From Phycisphaerae bacterium (GTDB lineage: Bacteria > Planctomycetota > Phycisphaerae > Sedimentisphaerales > SG8-4), in NCBI GenBank assembly GCA_030613765.1, contig JAUWLI010000018.1, positions 1-19,927 of the forward strand: a stretch of DNA of 19,927 bases. Direction: 5' to 3'. This document shows, piece after piece, positions 7,179-14,337 of this stretch; within the stretch, counting starts at the first letter, position 1; the number at the start of each line of letters is the position of its first letter. The notes under the pieces are model-generated. The model did no database searches. It was not told where the DNA came from and saw only the letters and a program-made list of their open reading frames with translations. Made by a program: the position numbers and the translations under genes.

Positions 7179-8054
7179 CTATTGTTTTTGCACTTCGCCC
7201 GTCATCGGTACAAACCGCACCGGCATCACCCTTATCTTGCGGATCTTGCCCTCCTTGTCCTTCGTAATCAGCTCCAGATACTGAAAACCATACGGACTGC
7301 CCGTTGGTATAATCATCCTCCCGCCCGGCTTCAACTGCTCAATCAGCGGCTTAGGTATCCGCTTGGCGGCCGCCGTCCCTATTATCGCATCGAAGGGCCC
7401 TTTATCAGGCCAGCCGAAGAAGCCGTCACCGGCCTTGACGAAAACATTTTTATAACCTAATTTCTTAAGCCGTTCCTTGGCCGTCTTTGCAAGCCCTTCC
7501 ACAATCTCAATCGTGTAGACTTCGCGGGCAATTTCCGCACATACCGCCGCCTGATAACCCGAACCCGTCCCAATCTCTAATACCTTCGAGTCGGGCCGAA
7601 GCTTCAATGCATCCGTCATAAAGGCCACGATGTAAGGTTGGCTGATGGTCTGGTTATGCTCGATAGGCAGCGGACGGTCAGCGTAGGCATAACGCTGCCA
7701 GCCAGCCGTAACAAAGGAATGTCGCGGCACAATCTGCATCGCCTTTAATACGTTTGGGTCCTTGACGTCCCGCGCCCGGATTTGCGTCGCGACCATCCTT
7801 TTGCGTTCATCGACCCGTTCCTTAAATGCCGGGTGATTATGGTCCGGCCGGGAAACTTTCTTATATTCTTTCTCGCCCTGCTGATTCACATCGGCCGGTA
7901 CTTGATTTGAATCCGCCCTTTTATCCTGCGAAGCTAATGTAACTGCCGGCTCCGTACCGCTCTTCAATATCCAGACTCCCCCCAACATTACAATCGCAAC
8001 CAGCGTAAAAAAAAACGCTACAATCCGCTTCCTCGCCTGTTCTTCTTTACTCAT
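7179..8054 (-). CDS. pcm: Membrane-anchored protein-L-isoaspartate O-methyltransferase
   Basis: 291 residues. PIMT repairs isomerised aspartyl residues by methylating them with SAM. Catalytic-domain landmarks run in order: PRHSFV, then HNQTISQPYIVAFM (substrate/SAM pocket, about residues 133-146), VLEIGTGSGYQAAV (motif I), VYTIEI, GDGFFGWP, FDAIIGTAAAKRIP, and a late RFVPMTG. Ordinary PIMT is about 210 residues and cytosolic. Here about 75 residues precede the domain: a charged SKEEQARKR start, one hydrophobic helix (about 11-30), and a polar linker. By the positive-inside rule the enzyme domain would face the periplasm, which is odd for a SAM-dependent enzyme. A ribosome site AGAGGT is somewhat distant on the minus strand. 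Convergent with the Mth938 gene, it appears monocistronic. Confidence 0.93.
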   Translation of the reverse strand: MSKEEQARKRIVAFFFTLVAIVMLGGVWILKSGTEPAVTLASQDKRADSNQVPADVNQQGEKEYKKVSRPDHNHPAFKERVDERKRMVATQIRARDVKDPNVLKAMQIVPRHSFVTAGWQRYAYADRPLPIEHNQTISQPYIVAFMTDALKLRPDSKVLEIGTGSGYQAAVCAEIAREVYTIEIVEGLAKTAKERLKKLGYKNVFVKAGDGFFGWPDKGPFDAIIGTAAAKRIPKPLIEQLKPGGRMIIPTGSPYGFQYLELITKDKEGKIRKIRVMPVRFVPMTGEVQKQ

Positions 8055-8501
8055 CTTTCTTATTACCTCTTCAAAAATCCCCTATTTCCTTAAATCCGAT
8101 GCTCTCTTGGCCATTAGCTATTGGTATTCTACCATATCTGTAAAAGAGAGCCTTAAGCTATTTTTTGTAAAAGTTTGTTTTTCTCTCGCCGAACAACTCA
8201 ACATACAGCGTTGCGACTCCTTAGAGGTAGCTATCAGGTCATTTTTTCACCGTTTTCTCCATTTTTTACAGACCTCTGAGGCGAAAAGAATGAAAAGACT
8301 GCGTGCCCCGTTAGAGACCCAACGGGAAAAAGTTTCTAACAAGGCGTGAATCTTTCGTCCGAGTCAGTTACAATCACCGAAATGGCGCATTTGACACAGT
8401 CATGAAGCGGCCATCCGGGAAATCCCGAGTGAAGACAATTGATAAGCAAGGCCGTTAAGCTGTAGACTCGAAGGAACTCCAGATAAGAAGAGCGAAAGAA
8501 T
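8055..8501. other. Intergenic region upstream of the Fe-S membrane protein
   Basis: 447 bases between divergent genes, with no gene I can support. CCTTAGAGGT (8219-8228) and ACCTCTGAGG (8272-8281) form a 10-bp inverted repeat with one wobble around a T-rich centre that contains two CATTTTTT copies 20 bp apart (8240-8247 and 8260-8267). CCCGTT/AACGGG (8307-8312, 8321-8326) is another small hairpin. TTGACA at 8391 has no fitting -10 element. The open frame at 8107-8349 lacks a ribosome site and resembles nothing. Confidence 0.5.
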
Positions 8502-9896
8502 ATGAATTTGCTAAATGTTCGTTTGGTTCGTAGCTTGCTCGGTTCGCGATGGTTTCCGTTCGTACCGCAGTTGATTATGCTGTTGGTTTTGGGTCTGCTT
8601 ATCGTGGGCGGTATTGGAGTAACCACAGATGATGCGAGTTTCGCCAAGGTACTGCGTAACACAAACCTGGCGAACCTGCTGGTCTGGTCGTACTGGTTTC
8701 CTTTGGTCGTCGTTGCCGCAGTTTTATTTGGCCGTGCGTGGTGCATGGTGTGCCCGATGGAGTTGGTAACCTCTTTGGCAGCGCGGTTTGGGCTGCGGCG
8801 AAAAGTGCCGAAGATATTCAACAGTGGTTGGGTAATCACTATCTTTTACACGCTCATCCTCATCGTCGGGGTGCACGCTCTGGCCATCCACAGACTTCCT
8901 CACCGAATGGCACTGTACTTACTAATGCTCGTGGGGGCGGCTCTCGTGGTTGGTCTGATATACGAGAAGCGGGTGTTCTGCAGCTACGTCTGTCCGGTAG
9001 GACACTTACTTGGCCTGTACGCCCTTATTTCTCCATTGCAGTGGCGGGCAAACGACCTATCGGTCTGCGAGTCCTGCAAGACCAAAGACTGCATAGCAAA
9101 GAAGAATCACTACCGAACAGTTGGCCGTTCGTGTACGAGCAACCTCTACCCACCTACTATCAAGGACAATCGGGATTGCCTGCTGTGCACACAATGTCTC
9201 AAGGTCTGCCCAAACGACAACCTGCGATTGTCGACCAGATGGCCGTTCGCCGATTTCTTTGGTGCTGTTGAGCTGCGAGCTGCCCAGGTGGGATTCGTTC
9301 TGCTGGTAAGCGGATTTATCGTCTATGAAATCCTGTCGGAATGGTCTGTCTCCAAGGCAATTCTGACGTGGGTCCCCAATCATCTCGTCAATGCGTTCGG
9401 GATAACAGGGCCGATGGCAAGCTTGGTCTCCGCTACCGTTATGTTCATTATTTTTCCTGCCGTTCTTTCCCTAACCGTAGGCACTCTGGCCAAAATACAA
9501 TCCAGAGCTTCCACAGAAACCATCGTCAAGGCATTTGCCCTGCTGCTGCTTCCGACAATGGCGGCCGCTCATCTAATTAAAGCAATACTAAAAATGTCCT
9601 CACGCATCCCCTACTGGCCGCACGTCTTTTCAGACCCAACCGGCATCGCCACAGCCACAAAAATACACTATGATAAGACGCTGGTGCTCAACCAGTCTGT
9701 GCCTAACGCGTTTTACCCGGTTATAAGCTTTGCGGCGGCAGCAGTGCTCTTGACAGCCTTGGCGGCCACGTTGTTGGTCCTCAGCAGATCTGCTGCCGTG
9801 CGAAAGCTCAAACCCGGCACCAGACTTGTCCTCTTTTCAGGCGTACTCGTTTACTGGGGCATCTTCGCCTTTACGATTTTCAAGTGGAGATTCTGA
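8502..9896 (+). CDS. NapH/NosR-like polytopic 4Fe-4S membrane protein
   Basis: 464 residues with about eight or nine hydrophobic helices and a cytoplasmic Fe-S insert. GRAWCMVCP (Cys81, Cys84) and CSYVCPVG (Cys160, Cys164) are the paired Cys-Pro signatures of the NapH/NosR/CcoG quinol-linked family. The insert holds Cys189, Cys192, Cys197 and Cys211, and then a canonical ferredoxin motif C-x2-C-x2-C-x3-CP at Cys226, 229, 232 and 236. Four further helices after residue 255 make it longer than NapH (about 290). Probable role: electron transfer from the quinol pool to a periplasmic reductase or metallocentre-maturation factor. No nitrate, nitrous-oxide or cytochrome-oxidase gene is adjacent, so the partner is unknown. 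ATG 8502 follows AGAGCGAAAG. Its first third uses noticeably more G/T-ending codons than neighbouring genes. Confidence 0.87.
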   Translation: MNLLNVRLVRSLLGSRWFPFVPQLIMLLVLGLLIVGGIGVTTDDASFAKVLRNTNLANLLVWSYWFPLVVVAAVLFGRAWCMVCPMELVTSLAARFGLRRKVPKIFNSGWVITIFYTLILIVGVHALAIHRLPHRMALYLLMLVGAALVVGLIYEKRVFCSYVCPVGHLLGLYALISPLQWRANDLSVCESCKTKDCIAKKNHYRTVGRSCTSNLYPPTIKDNRDCLLCTQCLKVCPNDNLRLSTRWPFADFFGAVELRAAQVGFVLLVSGFIVYEILSEWSVSKAILTWVPNHLVNAFGITGPMASLVSATVMFIIFPAVLSLTVGTLAKIQSRASTETIVKAFALLLLPTMAAAHLIKAILKMSSRIPYWPHVFSDPTGIATATKIHYDKTLVLNQSVPNAFYPVISFAAAAVLLTALAATLLVLSRSAAVRKLKPGTRLVLFSGVLVYWGIFAFTIFKWRF

Positions 9897-9996
9897 AAAC
9901 TCGGACGTTTTTTATCCGATGTCTGTTTCCCGATGTCGTCTAAAATCTGCTTATATTCCTTATTCTAAGTATATTTTTTAGCCAAGCCTGTCGTTT

Positions 9997-10011
9997 GGCA
10001 GTAATACTGCC
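9997..10011 (+). terminator. Small hairpin downstream of the Fe-S protein gene
   Basis: GGCAGT, loop AAT, ACTGCC: a 6-bp perfect stem without a following T run. GCCAA (9981-9985) could instead pair with TTGGC (9995-9999), so two alternative folds compete. It may weakly end the gene stopping at 9896 or have no function. Confidence 0.25.
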
Positions 10012-10044
10012 GATATAAATACCGAACTTTTGCAAAAAATCCCC

Positions 10045-10072
10045 TTGCCTAACCGATAATACCTCCTATAAT
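10045..10072 (+). promoter_or_regulatory. Sigma70-like promoter for tRNA-Gly
   Basis: TTGCCT (10045-10050), a 16-bp spacer, then perfect TATAAT (10067-10072), 59 bases before the mature tRNA 5' end. It is the best -10 element in the neighbourhood and implies a 5' leader of roughly 50 bases removed by RNase P. Confidence 0.55.
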
Positions 10073-10131
10073 TGCAATTGTAAGAAGCGTCGAGTTCGAT
10101 ATACACAATACGCAGAACGCAATACGAAAAT

Positions 10132-10203
10132 GCGGGCGTAGCTCAGTGGTAGAGCGTCACGTTGCCAACGTGAATGTCGTGAGTTCAAATCTCATCGCCC
10201 GCT
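10132..10203 (+). tRNA. tRNA-Gly (anticodon GCC)
   Basis: 72 bases fold as a full cloverleaf. The acceptor stem GCGGGCG pairs with CGCCCGC (10196-10202) with T as discriminator. The D arm is GCTC/GAGC with an AGTGGTA loop. The anticodon stem TCACG/CGTGA holds the loop TTGCCAA, giving anticodon GCC for glycine. The variable loop has five bases. The T arm is GTGAG/CTCAT (one wobble pair) with loop TTCAAAT. CCA is not encoded, since TTTACG follows, so it must be added by the CCA enzyme. Confidence 0.97.
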
Positions 10204-10220
10204 TTACGAAACTACTATAA

Positions 10221-10332
10221 AGGACTATAGACCCTATAGTATCGGCGAGTTACCGGCTAAGCACAGTAGTTTGGCGTTGGTCGCCGATATGCTAAAGTCC
10301 CGGCAAACGGAGACTGAAAAATGTTGAAAGCA
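10221..10332 (+). ncRNA. Candidate structured RNA between tRNA-Gly and tig (unidentified)
   Basis: Several mutually compatible pairings are visible. ACTATAG/CTATAGT (10224-10230, 10234-10240) is a 7-bp hairpin with loop ACC. ATCGGCGA/TCGCCGAT (10241-10248, 10281-10288) is an 8-bp perfect stem closing a 32-base loop. GGACT/AGTCC (10222-10226, 10296-10300) could close the whole unit, overlapping the first hairpin by three bases. GGCGTTGG (10273-10280) is exactly complementary to CCAACGCC (10353-10360), the last arm before a T6 run. The segment then ends in a terminator. It could be a small RNA processed from the tRNA transcript or a leader controlling tig. It matches no riboswitch, SRP RNA, tmRNA or 6S RNA I know. 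Structure is seen; function is inferred. Confidence 0.35.
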
Positions 10333-10366
10333 GGCTAAGGGATGTTGTTTTCCCAACGCCTTTTTT
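10332..10366 (+). terminator. Intrinsic terminator or attenuator upstream of tig
   Basis: AGGC (10332-10335), an internal TAA, GGGA (10338-10341), loop TGTTGTTT, TCCC (10350-10353 region), AAC, then GCCTTTTTT. The 3' arm CCAACGCC can alternatively pair with GGCGTTGG at 10273-10280. T6 plus GTTT follows. It would stop the tRNA-Gly transcript 50 bases before the tig start, or act as a conditional attenuator for tig. Confidence 0.5.
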
Positions 10367-10414
10367 GTTTAATATCTCGAAGAAACAAAACCAAAATCGT
10401 TTGGGAGCACCAAA

Positions 10415-12118
10415 ATGGCAGAAGATGAGCAAGCCACAGAGACAGAAAAAACAGAAGAACAACAGGATGAAATCAAAAACACCGTAACAATCGAGGAGGC
10501 AGGCCCCTGCAGGAAAAAGGTGATTATAAAGATACCGGAAGAGGCGATAAAGAACGCCACTGAAGAGCAGTACGAAACCTTGCGCAAGGATGCGCTCGTT
10601 CCGGGCTTTAGAAAGGGCCGGGCGCCGCGCCGACTCCTTGAAAAGCGCTTCGGCAAAGAGACAACCGAGCAAATCAAATTGAAATTAATAGCTGATGCCA
10701 GCGATTCGGCCATCAAGGACAGCAAACTGGACGCACTTCGTGACCCGGATATTGATTTTGAAAAGAGCCCTCTCTGCACTGTTGAATTAGACTTCCAGGC
10801 CGACCTGGACAAAAGCACAATCTCGGAAAAGCTGCGGAAGGAGTTTGAAAAAAACGAGGCCCCCCTTTCCAAAAATGCCGCCGTATCCGTTGAACAGCCC
10901 GAAACCGAATGGCTTGTAACCGACGAAGGCAAAAGCTACCCTATCAGGAAAGAGCAGGACAAGCTGAATATTTACGAAAGCATAGACCTGCCGGCCGAAG
11001 GCCCCCTGAAGTTCGATTTTGAAGTCGAGGTCCGTCCAGAATTTGATTTGCCCCAGATCGAAGGCATCCCCGTAACCAAGACCAAGCTCGAAGTCACGGA
11101 TGAGCAAATAGACAGAGAAGTTGAGCAGTTGCAAAAATTGTCAGGCCTGTGGACACCGCGAACCGACGGTACCGCAGAGGTAGACAACCAGATAATTGCT
11201 GATGCGGTCCTCAAGGTCGCCGACGTCGAGGCCGAGGAGAAGCTCGATAATATCAACATTCACGTAAGGCCCAATGGCTTTGTTGGTGCAGTCCCCGTCG
11301 AAAAGCTCGACGAGCTTCTGGCGGGCGCAAAAGTCGGCGACACCAAAAAGACAAGTGTCGAGGTACCAAAAACTTTCTTCAGAGAAGAGTACCGAGGCAA
11401 AACGGTAGATATTCAAATTACCGTCAATGATATCAAGTACCTCAAGCCTGCCGCCCTGGATGAAAACTTCCTCAAAAAATTGGAAGTCGAAGACGAAAAG
11501 CAGCTCCGGGAAAGAATCCAGGATTCACTCCAGGGCCGATTAGAGCAGCAGGTGCGAAAAGAAATGACTGAGCAGATTTATAAATATCTGCTCGAAAATA
11601 CCGATTTTGACCTCCCCTTAAATATTGTGGCTGAGCAATCGATCTCCCTGTTGCAAAGACAGTACTCAAATCTGCTCATGCAGGGACTGGCGCGTGAGCA
11701 GATAGAAGAGCACATGGAGAAGCTTCAGGCCGGCAGTGCGCAACGAGCACAGGAGCAGCTAAAGACATTCTTTATTATGGACAAAATTGCCGACAAGCTC
11801 GAGATTGAAGTGACCGAAGAGGAGATTAACGGCCACATTGCGCAGTTAGCAATTCAGCAGGGACAACGACCGGAAAGAATGAGAGAACAGATGCTCCGCG
11901 ACGGCTCGCTGGCCCAGTTCAAGTTACAGGTTCGAGAGCACATGTGCATCGCCAAATTACTCGAGTCGGCAAAGATAACCGAGAAAAAGGCAGAAAAGAA
12001 AACCAAAAAAGCTGTGAAGAAATCTGCAAAAAAAACAACAAAAAAGACGGGCAAAAAAGCAGAGCCAACTGAGAAAAAAACAACTAAAAAACCTAAAAAA
12101 GCAACCAAAAAACAATAA
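10415..12118 (+). CDS. tig: Trigger factor, enlarged form
   Basis: 567 residues against about 430-450 for most bacteria. Ribosome-associated chaperone for nascent chains. The ribosome-docking motif GFRKGRAPRRLLEKRFG is at residues 64-80. After the N-terminal domain (to about 114) there is an insertion of roughly 70-80 residues (to about 195), Lys/Glu rich, before the FDFEVEVRPEFDLP strand that normally follows at once. The PPIase-position segment (about 245-345) keeps LLAGAKVGDTK but lacks the usual FKBP active-site phrases such as G-S-G-x-F-I-P-G-F, so isomerase activity is doubtful. The helical C-terminal substrate-binding domain follows (about 350-518). Residues 521-567 are a Lys/Thr/Ala tail (KKTKKAVKKSAKK-like). 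ATG 10415 follows GGGAGC. It heads the tig-clpP1-clpP2 cluster, 126 bases before clpP1. Confidence 0.93.
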   Translation: MAEDEQATETEKTEEQQDEIKNTVTIEEAGPCRKKVIIKIPEEAIKNATEEQYETLRKDALVPGFRKGRAPRRLLEKRFGKETTEQIKLKLIADASDSAIKDSKLDALRDPDIDFEKSPLCTVELDFQADLDKSTISEKLRKEFEKNEAPLSKNAAVSVEQPETEWLVTDEGKSYPIRKEQDKLNIYESIDLPAEGPLKFDFEVEVRPEFDLPQIEGIPVTKTKLEVTDEQIDREVEQLQKLSGLWTPRTDGTAEVDNQIIADAVLKVADVEAEEKLDNINIHVRPNGFVGAVPVEKLDELLAGAKVGDTKKTSVEVPKTFFREEYRGKTVDIQITVNDIKYLKPAALDENFLKKLEVEDEKQLRERIQDSLQGRLEQQVRKEMTEQIYKYLLENTDFDLPLNIVAEQSISLLQRQYSNLLMQGLAREQIEEHMEKLQAGSAQRAQEQLKTFFIMDKIADKLEIEVTEEEINGHIAQLAIQQGQRPERMREQMLRDGSLAQFKLQVREHMCIAKLLESAKITEKKAEKKTKKAVKKSAKKTTKKTGKKAEPTEKKTTKKPKKATKKQ

Positions 12119-12244
12119 TCCGACGGCTGAATTACAGGATAACAAGAAAAGTAGAGAGTAAAAAAGGTCGAAGAAAACCATATCTCGCCGGCAGTGATGC
12201 GGGATACGAAATCAAGGATACCAATTTTATAAAGGAAAACATAA

Positions 12245-12907
12245 ATGTCTATTGAATATCCCGGAAAAAATATCATCAAAAACATGGAGACGTACAATCA
12301 ATACGGCCAGTATCAGCGATACCGCCAGATGAGTCTCGATGATATGCTCCTGGAAAACCGCATCGTCTTTTTGATAGGTGAGATAAATTATGAAACTGCT
12401 GCCCGGATTATTATGAAGATGCTCTATCTCGACAACCTGAAAAGAGGCACTGAAATCAGCCTGTACATCAATTCCCCGGGCGGTAGTGTTGACGACACGA
12501 TGGCTATTTATGACACTATGCGCTTTGTCAGCTCGCCTATTGCCACATATTGCATCGGCAGGGCCCAGTCCGGAGCTGCGATAATACTGGCAGCCGGAAC
12601 AAAAGGTAAACGCCATACCCTCCCACACGCTAAAATTATGCTCCATCAGGTCTGGGGAGGAGTTTCTGGACAGGCGGCCGATATTAAAATACAGGCCGAA
12701 GAAATCATAAAAGCAAAAAGAATGATTAATGAACTTCTTGCCAAACACACCGGACAGCCGATTGAAAAAATCGCCGCAGAGACCGAAAGAGACAGATACA
12801 TGACCGCCCAGGAAGCTCACGAGTACGGACTTATTGATGAGGTCCTGCACGAAGAAGAAAAAAAAGAAAAAGACAAAGAAAAAAAGAAAGACAAAAATAA
12901 AAAGTAA
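12245..12907 (+). CDS. clpP: ATP-dependent Clp protease proteolytic subunit (first copy)
   Basis: 220 residues. ClpP is the serine peptidase barrel fed by ClpX/ClpA-type unfoldases. The complete catalytic triad is present: Ser109 (in GRAQSGAAI), His134 (MLHQ) and Asp183 (TERDRYM). The oligomer/oxyanion segment YINSPGGSV is at 74-82. AQSGAA replaces the usual AASMGA around the serine, a divergence that separates it from the second copy. The N-terminus has a Tyr/Gln-rich stretch (residues 15-27) before the conserved LLENRIVFL. The C-terminus carries a charged Glu/Lys tail (about 203-220) not found in E. coli ClpP. AAAGGA lies 10 nt before the ATG. The next clpP is 23 nt downstream; the pair is probably cotranscribed and may form a mixed barrel. 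Confidence 0.95.
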   Translation: MSIEYPGKNIIKNMETYNQYGQYQRYRQMSLDDMLLENRIVFLIGEINYETAARIIMKMLYLDNLKRGTEISLYINSPGGSVDDTMAIYDTMRFVSSPIATYCIGRAQSGAAIILAAGTKGKRHTLPHAKIMLHQVWGGVSGQAADIKIQAEEIIKAKRMINELLAKHTGQPIEKIAAETERDRYMTAQEAHEYGLIDEVLHEEEKKEKDKEKKKDKNKK

Positions 12908-12930
12908 ATATAAAATAAGAGACACGAAAT

Positions 12931-13560
12931 ATGGCTACGAACCAACATTTAGTACCGATAGTAATTGAGAAAAGTGGACGAACCGAAAGAGCATACGACA
13001 TCTATTCAAGACTCCTCAAGGACAGGATTGTTTTTCTCGGTGGACCACTTGACGATGCGACCGCAAATCTAATTATCGCCCAGATGTTGTTTTTGAGCAA
13101 CGAAGACAACAAGAACGACATACATCTTTACATCAATTCTCCGGGCGGATCAATCACAGCAGGCCTGGCCGTCTACGACACAATGCAGTTTTTGCGTTGT
13201 GACGTCGCGACATATTGTGTCGGTCAGGCCGCAAGTATGGCTGCCGTCTTATTGGCCGGGGGAAAGGCAGGAAAGCGATTCCTTTTGGCAAACAACAGGG
13301 TTCTTTTGCACCAGCCGCTAATCACGGGTATACTCGAAGGACCGGCTACCGACCTCGAGATAGAAGCAAAGGAAATACTCCGACTGCGGACCCGCCTCTA
13401 TGAGATATTGGCAAATCATACAGGACAAAAACCCGAGAAAGTGGAAAAGGATTGTGACCGCAACCTCTGGCTCGAATCCGAAGAAGCAATCAACTACGGG
13501 CTCGCAGACAGAATTCTACAAAAAGCACCTGAAATCGTCAGGCAACAGGAGCAAAAGTAA
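12931..13560 (+). CDS. clpP: ATP-dependent Clp protease proteolytic subunit (second copy)
   Basis: 209 residues with a classical ClpP profile: [20 protein letters not shown] at the N-terminus (the axial-loop and ClpX-docking region), [24 protein letters not shown], and the triad Ser102 (GQAASMAAV), His127 (LLHQ) and Asp176 (DCDRNLWL). It is closer to housekeeping ClpP than the upstream copy. No propeptide is evident; the start ATG at 12931 follows a weak GAGACACG site, so translation may be coupled to clpP1. Its TAA stop shares its last base with the ATG of the lipoprotein gene (TAATG). The unfoldase genes clpX/clpA are not in the window, although clpX often follows in this cluster in other bacteria. 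Confidence 0.95.
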   Translation: MATNQHLVPIVIEKSGRTERAYDIYSRLLKDRIVFLGGPLDDATANLIIAQMLFLSNEDNKNDIHLYINSPGGSITAGLAVYDTMQFLRCDVATYCVGQAASMAAVLLAGGKAGKRFLLANNRVLLHQPLITGILEGPATDLEIEAKEILRLRTRLYEILANHTGQKPEKVEKDCDRNLWLESEEAINYGLADRILQKAPEIVRQQEQK

Positions 13561-14234
13561 TGAATACCGAATATCGAACGTCGAATATCGAATACAGAAA
13601 GTCTAATGTTGCTGCTCGGTGTTTCGCATTCAATGCGGTCCTGTTGTGTTCTTGTGCGCTGGCGGCTTTAGTCACAGGATGCGAAAGCTCCGCAATCCAG
13701 AAAAATCCATTGGCCGAAAAAGTAGACAAGCTCAGTCAGGAAAAAAGAGAACTGATGCGCCATATAGAGCACATAGAATCAAGGAACAACGACCTGCAAA
13801 AACAGATAAACACCCTGCACGGCCTCGAAGACGACATCAAACTAAAAGACCTCTGCGACCTACAAAGAGTCAGGATTACTAAACACACTAATCTTTTTGA
13901 CAAAGACAAAAACGGCACAAAGGAAACCCTCATTGTCTATTTACAGCCCATCGACCAGGATGGTGACATCATAAAGGCGCCCGGAGACGTTCACGTGCAG
14001 CTGCTGGACCTGGACAAAGACAAGGACCCGGCCTTACTCGGAAAGTGGCACATAACGCCGAGCAAACTAAGAAAACTCTGGTTTAGCGCTATGTTGAAGA
14101 CCCATTACAGATTGACTTTTGACGTCTCCCAAAAGGTCAAAACTTTCGAAAAGCCCCTGACTGTGACCGTCACCTTCACCGACTACCTCACCGGAAAGGT
14201 CTTCGAAGAGCAAAGGCTTATCAAGCCACTGTAG
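13560..14234 (+). CDS. Coiled-coil lipoprotein, unknown function
   Basis: 224 residues. The start overlaps the clpP2 stop as TAATG. Residues 2-15 (NTEYRTSNIEYRKS) come from a 7-bp DNA repeat; then RCFAFNAVLLCSCALAALVTGC forms a lipoprotein signal peptide with lipobox LVTG|Cys41, followed by Glu42. After processing, diacylated Cys41 would anchor the protein in the membrane; lnt is encoded at the end of this window. Residues about 48-90 are a heptad-patterned coiled coil (EKVDKLSQEKRELMRHIEHI and on). The remaining 130 residues look beta-rich, with VRITKHTNLFDKDKNGTKET and YLQPIDQDGD, possibly calcium-binding acidic loops. The family is not recognised. The coding frame is well supported to the stop at 14234. 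The true start may be ambiguous because of the repeat. Confidence 0.75.
   Translation: MNTEYRTSNIEYRKSNVAARCFAFNAVLLCSCALAALVTGCESSAIQKNPLAEKVDKLSQEKRELMRHIEHIESRNNDLQKQINTLHGLEDDIKLKDLCDLQRVRITKHTNLFDKDKNGTKETLIVYLQPIDQDGDIIKAPGDVHVQLLDLDKDKDPALLGKWHITPSKLRKLWFSAMLKTHYRLTFDVSQKVKTFEKPLTVTVTFTDYLTGKVFEEQRLIKPL
13562..13603. repeat. Six-unit 7-bp tandem repeat (GAATATC-like)
   Basis: Six consecutive heptamers: GAATACC, GAATATC, GAACGTC, GAATATC, GAATACA, GAAAGTC. Because 21 bases equal three units and seven codons, it encodes the seven-residue pattern N-x-E-Y-R-x-S twice. It sits exactly at the clpP2/lipoprotein junction and supplies the lipoprotein's first codons. Confidence 0.85.
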
Positions 14235-14235
14235 A

Positions 14236-14270
14236 AACGAAATTTATAGGGCTAAGCCGTGAATTTCGTT
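14236..14270 (+). terminator. Hairpin after the lipoprotein gene
   Basis: AACGAAATT (14236-14244) and AATTTCGTT (14262-14270) pair perfectly over 9 bp. The 17-base loop contains a GGC-TAA-GCC mini-stem. The hairpin starts one base after the lipoprotein stop. There is no T run, so it may be an mRNA 3'-end protector or factor-dependent terminator. Confidence 0.5.
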
Positions 14271-14337
14271 ACTCGTGCCGCGTGGCTTTTAACCTGTATT
14301 GAGTGTTGGATAACAAAAAGCTGTCAGAGAGATAGTC

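Noticed and set aside
8107..8349. 80-codon plus frame in the intergenic region
   Set aside because: No ribosome site, no recognisable fold, and it overlaps the inverted repeats.
8336..8839. 167-codon minus-strand frame over the start of the Fe-S protein gene
   Set aside because: Low-complexity translation with no recognisable motif; the plus-strand gene with Cys signatures explains the region.
10221..10369. Known RNA classes (4.5S SRP RNA, tmRNA, 6S, common riboswitches) for the structured segment
   Set aside because: None of their conserved core sequences can be found; left as unidentified.
10292..11669. Several long open frames antisense to tig
   Set aside because: They read the reverse of a Lys/Glu-rich gene, giving Phe/Ser/Leu-rich translations without ribosome sites or family motifs; tig itself is certain.
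12227..12925. 232-codon minus-strand frame covering clpP1
   Set aside because: It is a mirror of the clpP1 gene; the Phe-run start comes from the Lys-rich clpP1 tail.
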